Shown: positions 59,474-64,000 of the stretch, one piece after another
How the letters are laid out: each line of letters starts with the position of its first letter
Position numbering within the stretch: the stretch's first letter is position 1
From: Desulfocucumis palustris
GTDB taxonomy: Bacteria; Bacillota; Desulfotomaculia; Desulfotomaculales; Desulfocucumaceae
Length of the DNA stretch: 64,000 nucleotides
Assembly: GCF_002933875.1 (NCBI RefSeq)
Contig: NZ_BFAV01000141.1
Location: 1 to 64,000 of the forward strand
Reading direction: 5' to 3'
Notes under the pieces: generated by a model
Seen by the model: the letters and a program-made list of their open reading frames with translations, nothing else
Told to the model about the DNA's origin: nothing
Databases searched by the model: none
Position numbers and translations under genes: made by a program

Positions 59474-61867
59474 TCAATTTATTTTCTTAAAGGGACTTGG
59501 CCCCATTTTCTTCAGTCTTTCAACGAAATCCCTGGCATGCCCGGCGAACTTTTCCGCGTCCCGCACGCCCAGCCTGACAAAATCAACCCTTTCAGGCTCG
59601 ATCATTATATCCCTCAGGGTTAATTTTATGTTGGCAACCCTTTCTTCAGTACGGTCGGCTCCATGAATATAATGACATTCCCCGTGACGGCACCCGGCCA
59701 GAATAAACCCGTCTATACCCTCCGGCAAACCGTCCTGGATCAAAACCATGTTACAGGAGCCCGCGCATCTGACAGGTATCACGTGCACCCCGGAGGGATA
59801 TTCCAGGCCCATGCGTCCGGCCAGCAGCACGGCCTGATAGGCGTCATTCTCACATACGAAGGCTACCACATGGGGCTCTCCGGGCTCCGTCTCCTTTACC
59901 CTGGCGGTAACCGTGCCCACCAGTTCCTGGACGGAGAAGCCCTGGGCGGAAATGCACTGCCTGGGACAGGCCCCCACACAGGTAAGACAGGTTTTACAGT
60001 AAAGCGGATCCGGCGCGGGATAGCCGTCATTGTCAAAATACCAGACGCCGTAAGGACATTCTTCCATGCAGCGCTTGCATTTGTCGCAGCCGGCCTTGTC
60101 CACCTGGGGCACCATGGGCGACACCTCCACCCGCTCTCCGGAGGTTTTGAATATTTTACAGGCCGCGGCCAGGGCACCCCGCACGGTATTGGCCATATCC
60201 ATGGGCTCCTGGCAGGTGCCTGCCGGATATATCCCCTGGGCCGGCGACTCCAGGGGGAAGCACTGCCTGTGCCCCACGAAAAACCCCCGCCGGTCCAGGA
60301 GACCGGCTTCCTCCGGGTTACCCCGGCTCTCCCCCGCCTGCCCGTGGCTTAAATGATTTAGAATAGGCTGAGGTATACCGCACGGCTTCATCCCTGCGGC
60401 CAGAACAACCAGATCGGCGCTTATTTTAAGGGTTCTGCCCATCAGGGTATCCTCGCCCACAACCATTAATCCGGCCGCCCCGGGCTCGGCATATACCTGG
60501 GCCGGGCTGCTGCGGACGAAAACCACTCCGGCCTCCTGGGCCCTGGAGTAAAGCTCCTCATAATCGCCATAGACCCTGATATCAATATAGAAAACATAAA
60601 CCTTGATACGGGAATTCAGCAGTTTAATGTTAATAGCCTGTTTTAGGGTGGCGGCGCAGCATATGGTTGAGCACCAGCCCTGATAATTAATGTCCCGGCT
60701 GCCCGCGCACTGGATGAATACAACATTTTCGGGCTCCCTGCCGCTTTCCGGACAAACAAGTCTGCCCCCGGCGGGCCCGTCCGGCGACATTATTCGCTCC
60801 ATTTGCACATTGGTAAGCACGTTGGCGTAACGCCCGAACCCCAGGCGGGAAATTTTTTCCGCCTCAAAGGGCTGCCAGCCCGTGGCCAGGACTATACTTC
60901 CGAATTTAACCGTGCTGCTCGCCGGCTCTCTTTCCAGAGCTATGGCCCCGGCGGGGCATATATCCGCGCAAAGGCTGCAGCCGGGCAAACAGTTCTCCCT
61001 GTTGATAACATACGAACCCACCTGGTCCAGGGGGCGGGGAGGCGTTACCGCTTTACGGGTAACAACTCCGAAGTTATACTCATCCGGCAAAATCACCGGG
61101 CAAATTTGTTCACATTTGCCGCAAAGGTTGCATTTTTCCGGGTCCACCGTCCGGGGGCGGCTTGAAAGCCCGGCCTCAAACCTCCCGGCGCTGCCTTTCA
61201 GTCCGCTGATTTCGGTAAAGGGCATTATTTTTATCCCGGGATTATCCTTTAGCCGGTTCACAAGAAAAGTAACCCCGCACCTGGAATCGCACATACGGGG
61301 AAAAACCTTGTCAAATTGGCCGGCCCGTCCTCCCAGATAAGATTCTTTTTCTATCAGGGTGACATTTAGACCTGCTTCAGCCAGCTCGTTGGCAGAACTC
61401 AAACCGGCCAGCCCTCCGCCGATAACCAGCACGTCCCTGTTCCCTGTGGCATAAACAGGCTTATAAGGCTCAGCCAGCCTGGCCCGGGCGTTCCACATTT
61501 TTATCAGGTTGACCGCCTTGGCCGTGGCTCCTCCGGGGTTGTTCCCGTGCGGGAAGGCGCAGCCTTCCCTGATATCCAGGCGCAGAACCATTTCCGGCGC
61601 CAGTCCCGCTTCGGCGGCCACGCTGTTGAAGACATCCCTGCATTCCGACTCCGGGCAGCCCGCAATGATAACGCAGTCCAGGGCGTTTTGGGAGATTGCG
61701 CTCCTGACCGCGCCGGTCCCCCCGGACCCGCACAGCCTCGGATGAAACACCTTGGCCCCAATCCTCTTCTTAACCTTTGCCAGTCCCGCCTCCACCCCTG
61801 CCATATCCACCACGCCGGATATGAGGCCGTCACAGCCGCAGACAAATATTCCTATATTACCGGCCAA
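59474..61867 (-). CDS. HdrA/Qmo-type flavo-iron-sulfur protein with QmoA-like and QmoB-like modules
   Basis: The 797-residue protein belongs to the HdrA superfamily but combines features split between QmoA and QmoB. An N-terminal Cys-bearing region (residues 1-125) resembles QmoB. FAD binding is at VIGGGLAGLSSA near 148. QmoA-like Cys motifs lie at 193-197 (CDSRC), 246-257 and 293-305, and the HdrA-type CSTICC at 399-404. QmoB-like 4Fe-4S motifs are at 594-604 and 624-634. An MvhD-like domain (about 667-760) has CENDA, RCAGSC and GCRHGECHY. The TTG start has GAGG 7 nt upstream inside the end of the AprB-like gene, so translation is coupled. Electron partner unknown. Confidence 0.88.
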   Translation of the reverse strand: MAGNIGIFVCGCDGLISGVVDMAGVEAGLAKVKKRIGAKVFHPRLCGSGGTGAVRSAISQNALDCVIIAGCPESECRDVFNSVAAEAGLAPEMVLRLDIREGCAFPHGNNPGGATAKAVNLIKMWNARARLAEPYKPVYATGNRDVLVIGGGLAGLSSANELAEAGLNVTLIEKESYLGGRAGQFDKVFPRMCDSRCGVTFLVNRLKDNPGIKIMPFTEISGLKGSAGRFEAGLSSRPRTVDPEKCNLCGKCEQICPVILPDEYNFGVVTRKAVTPPRPLDQVGSYVINRENCLPGCSLCADICPAGAIALEREPASSTVKFGSIVLATGWQPFEAEKISRLGFGRYANVLTNVQMERIMSPDGPAGGRLVCPESGREPENVVFIQCAGSRDINYQGWCSTICCAATLKQAINIKLLNSRIKVYVFYIDIRVYGDYEELYSRAQEAGVVFVRSSPAQVYAEPGAAGLMVVGEDTLMGRTLKISADLVVLAAGMKPCGIPQPILNHLSHGQAGESRGNPEEAGLLDRRGFFVGHRQCFPLESPAQGIYPAGTCQEPMDMANTVRGALAAACKIFKTSGERVEVSPMVPQVDKAGCDKCKRCMEECPYGVWYFDNDGYPAPDPLYCKTCLTCVGACPRQCISAQGFSVQELVGTVTARVKETEPGEPHVVAFVCENDAYQAVLLAGRMGLEYPSGVHVIPVRCAGSCNMVLIQDGLPEGIDGFILAGCRHGECHYIHGADRTEERVANIKLTLRDIMIEPERVDFVRLGVRDAEKFAGHARDFVERLKKMGPSPFKKIN

Positions 61868-61869
61868 GT

Positions 61870-62214
61870 TTAATCCTCATCCTCATCATCAGAACTGACC
61901 AGGGTTTTCATCACGAAACGCTCCACCCGGCCATGGCAGTCTATGGATGTCCAGGTTACGCTGTTGGTGCCCACCAGGGGGATAAGTTTACCGGGGAAAT
62001 AGGCTATCTGGTATTGCAACATAGTCTGTATGGCCTGACGGGGACAGGCCTTTGTGCAGGTCATGCAATCCCAGCAATCACCGGGTTCCCGGCAGTATGC
62101 CTTTTTAGTTTCTTTCTCCAGGGTCATCAGATTGCCAGGGCAGACTTGCTCGCAAAGCGGTTCGCTTTCCCCCTGACAACCGTCGCATTTGGTGGGATCT
62201 ACCTTGGGGGGCAT
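61870..62214 (-). CDS. AprB-like ferredoxin subunit paralogue (short)
   Basis: The 114-residue paralogue of AprB keeps both 4Fe-4S motifs (CDGC and LCEQVCP near residues 10-25, CWDCMTCTKACP near 47) including the Trp. It also keeps the middle sheet with IPLVGTNSVTWTSIDCHG. It lacks about 30 residues of the C-terminal tail with which AprB embraces AprA and ends instead in an acidic run (SSDDEDED). GGAGGAG precedes the ATG. It sits between the AprA-like and HdrA-like genes, so it most likely serves those two rather than the canonical AprA. Confidence 0.88.
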   Translation of the reverse strand: MPPKVDPTKCDGCQGESEPLCEQVCPGNLMTLEKETKKAYCREPGDCWDCMTCTKACPRQAIQTMLQYQIAYFPGKLIPLVGTNSVTWTSIDCHGRVERFVMKTLVSSDDEDED

Positions 62215-62305
62215 TCCGGCTCCTCCTTTCAGCGGTTAGGGAACACACCTTCTGATGTTTCCTTAATGCTTTACCTTTTACAATTTCACGAAGGAATGTC
62301 CACGG

Positions 62306-64000
62306 CTATATGCTCTGCTTCCTGCGATCCCCGGGAACTATTTGTTCGTAAGGAACTTTAAAGCACACGACCTCATCGGTTTCAGAATCCCATTTTGAGT
62401 TTATAAAGCAGTCAAATTCCGGATTTGTATCGGGATAGTCTGTTCTGATTACATAGCCCGGGAATCTTGTTTCCTTGCGGTAGCTGATATGCTCAATAAC
62501 CAGCTGGCATACATCCAGACGGTTGATTACATCCCAGGCCAGCTGCAAATCATGCAAATCCCTGGCGCAAAGATACTGCAGCTGATCATTGCGCATCCTT
62601 TTGATATGCCTGCGGGCAATGTTCAGGTAAGGCTCGCTGACAAAATACCAGCGGGTACGTCCGCCGCAGTATTCTTCCATTATCTTTTGCATGCGGTCTT
62701 CCATTTGTTTGGGGAATATTCCGCTCATCAGGGTGCTGTCGCTCCAAAGCCCTTCCTTGGACCTCTCCAGGTAATTTTTAAGAGGTCCGAAGGTGCGCTC
62801 CTCCAATGAGTCTATCATCGCCGGCTCCAGTTCAGACAGCTGGTAATTATTGTCCTTTATGGCCCGGGCCATGTTCCGGCCGGTAATCCTGCCGCAGGTC
62901 CAGGTGCCTGATATAAACCGGCTGGGAGCTCCACCCAGGGCATCGCCGGAAACATACAGACAGTTTACCGTTGTTTCCCTGCTGGTATCCCTGGTCCAGG
63001 CGCCGGCCATTCCCGCGTGCGCCCCCACAATGTTGGGGTCGCCGCCGTCTATTTCCACAGGCTCCTTGGAAGGATCGATATCATTGCATCCCCAGTAAAG
63101 CACCAGGCAGGGGCTCATATCCAGATACTGGCCTTTTATACCGGTAACCTTGGCGGGATCGCCCTTGGTTGTATCCATGAAAATAGGCCCTCTGTGGGCA
63201 AGGGTTTCCCTCTGGAAACCGTACGCCCTGATCGGGGTGGGCGCGGTATGGCCTCCCAGCTGAACGTAATGCGGGTCTTCGGTCATGAATGTCTGTCCAA
63301 GGGAGTTGACCATGGGGGCGCCCATGCCGATGGACAGAGTTCCGGTGGGGGAATATGTGTCTTTGGTTCTCACCGGCACAAAACGAACCTCAAAGGTGGT
63401 CATTTCCGCGCCTGCCCGTTTGCACATGGCGTAAGAGCTTCCGGCATTGAAGGGGAAATACCATATTCTGTGGTGCGCCTCGCCGTGGTTGTTGGGCCGC
63501 CACAATCCCGCCGCGCCACCGGAGCATACCATGGTAACCTTGCCCCGGCAAACATAAAATTTCCCGTCCCTTACACCGAATCCCACAGCACCGATACAGG
63601 TGTTATCCTTTATTATCAATTCGGTAATGTATACCCTGTTATAAATTTCAGCCCTGGCTTCAATGGCCTTAGAAGCGGTAATAGGTTTAAGAAGGGAGCC
63701 GTTAATCTCTATATTCCACTTGCCCCTGTTTAAATAACGGCCATCTTCCTTCTTCTTCATGGGCAACCCGGATTGCTCCATTATTGCCACGGTATCGTTA
63801 ACCTCATTTGCCACCGACAGGAGAATATCTTCACGGATGGGTGCGCCGCACATGTCATAGCGGGCATAAGAAACGTAATCCTCCGGCTTGCCCTGGTTGA
63901 TATACATGTTCAAGGCGTTCATTCCGGCTGAAAGACATCCGCTGTGTCGTATAAAAGCTTTCTCAACTATTACTATCTTGAGATCGTCACCGCCCGTACG
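62306..64000 (-). CDS. AprA-like flavoprotein paralogue (partial, N-terminus beyond the window)
   Basis: At least 564 residues are visible and the frame is open to the window edge, so the extreme N-terminus with the first FAD motif is missing. The visible sequence follows AprA closely: VEKAFIRHSG, ALNMYIN, YARYDMCG, WYFPFNAGSSYAMCKRAGAEMTTFEVRFVPVRTKDTYSPTG, VGAHAGMAGAW and FISGTWTCGRITG. The Trp, Arg and His positions that line the APS pocket in AprA appear kept by eye, yet the overall sequence is clearly diverged from the canonical AprA at 55030-56919. Substrate is therefore uncertain: APS, or another compound reduced by the same fold. Confidence 0.88.
   Translation of the reverse strand, partial: RTGGDDLKIVIVEKAFIRHSGCLSAGMNALNMYINQGKPEDYVSYARYDMCGAPIREDILLSVANEVNDTVAIMEQSGLPMKKKEDGRYLNRGKWNIEINGSLLKPITASKAIEARAEIYNRVYITELIIKDNTCIGAVGFGVRDGKFYVCRGKVTMVCSGGAAGLWRPNNHGEAHHRIWYFPFNAGSSYAMCKRAGAEMTTFEVRFVPVRTKDTYSPTGTLSIGMGAPMVNSLGQTFMTEDPHYVQLGGHTAPTPIRAYGFQRETLAHRGPIFMDTTKGDPAKVTGIKGQYLDMSPCLVLYWGCNDIDPSKEPVEIDGGDPNIVGAHAGMAGAWTRDTSRETTVNCLYVSGDALGGAPSRFISGTWTCGRITGRNMARAIKDNNYQLSELEPAMIDSLEERTFGPLKNYLERSKEGLWSDSTLMSGIFPKQMEDRMQKIMEEYCGGRTRWYFVSEPYLNIARRHIKRMRNDQLQYLCARDLHDLQLAWDVINRLDVCQLVIEHISYRKETRFPGYVIRTDYPDTNPEFDCFINSKWDSETDEVVCFKVPYEQIVPGDRRKQSI

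Noticed and set aside
1-64000. CRISPR arrays, tRNA or rRNA genes, prophage
   Set aside because: No regularly spaced repeat with unique spacers, no T-loop or cloverleaf pattern, and no phage structural genes were found; the only tandem repeat (33-96) has near-identical 11-bp spacers.

Overview
The window looks like the chromosome of a spore-forming, Gram-positive sulfate reducer of the Desulfotomaculum/Pelotomaculum type (Peptococcaceae in the broad sense). Three things support this. A complete division and cell-wall (dcw) cluster runs from mraZ to ftsZ and is followed by the sporulation gene spoIIGA. A SpoVD-like PASTA penicillin-binding protein and a spore-type GH18 hydrolase are present. 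The dissimilatory sulfate-reduction set sat-aprBA-qmoAB is followed by hdrCB where Gram-negative sulfate reducers carry qmoC. Codon use is moderately GC-rich, and GTG and TTG starts are frequent. No rRNA or tRNA gene was seen.

Region 1 (about 250-25570, all minus strand) is the dcw cluster. In transcription order it reads mraZ, rsmH, ftsL, a PASTA PBP, murE, murF, mraY, murD, ftsW/spoVE, murG, murC, murB, murA, then an AT-rich HigB/HigA-ImmA toxin-antitoxin pair, then ftsQ, two DUF881 genes, sbp, ftsA, ftsZ, a 38-codon ORF and spoIIGA. The toxin-antitoxin pair has its own promoter, palindromic operator and terminator and splits the cluster. The mraZ promoter carries decameric MraZ boxes.

Region 2 (25.7-43.6 kb) is mixed metabolism and envelope. 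It holds a patatin-like lipase, lysA, a PHP phosphatase, a MetE-like protein, a fused GH57/GT4 glucan enzyme with a DUF4912 partner, fur, a D,D-carboxypeptidase, feoB-feoA under a clear Fur box, a GH18 spore-type hydrolase, an MFS transporter and a polysaccharide deacetylase. Three small genes of 38-48 codons also lie here. Region 3 (43.8-49.4 kb, plus strand) holds an acyl-CoA ligase, an intact ORF resembling an IS1634-type transposase but apparently without its catalytic acids, two paralogous CBS-domain proteins (the second behind a possible sigma-54 promoter), and a YlbF-family protein.

Region 4 (49.5-64 kb, minus strand) is energy metabolism. Sat activates sulfate to APS, AprBA reduces APS to sulfite, and QmoAB-HdrCB links AprBA to membrane or cytoplasmic electron carriers. 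Immediately upstream is a second, diverged module: an AprA paralogue cut by the window edge, a short AprB paralogue, and a 797-residue HdrA-type flavoprotein combining QmoA-like and QmoB-like modules. Its role is unknown, and it is the strongest candidate for an undescribed system here. A short motif, GAGGTGTGTCCCC, recurs in intergenic regions across the whole window, sometimes in tandem or as hairpins.
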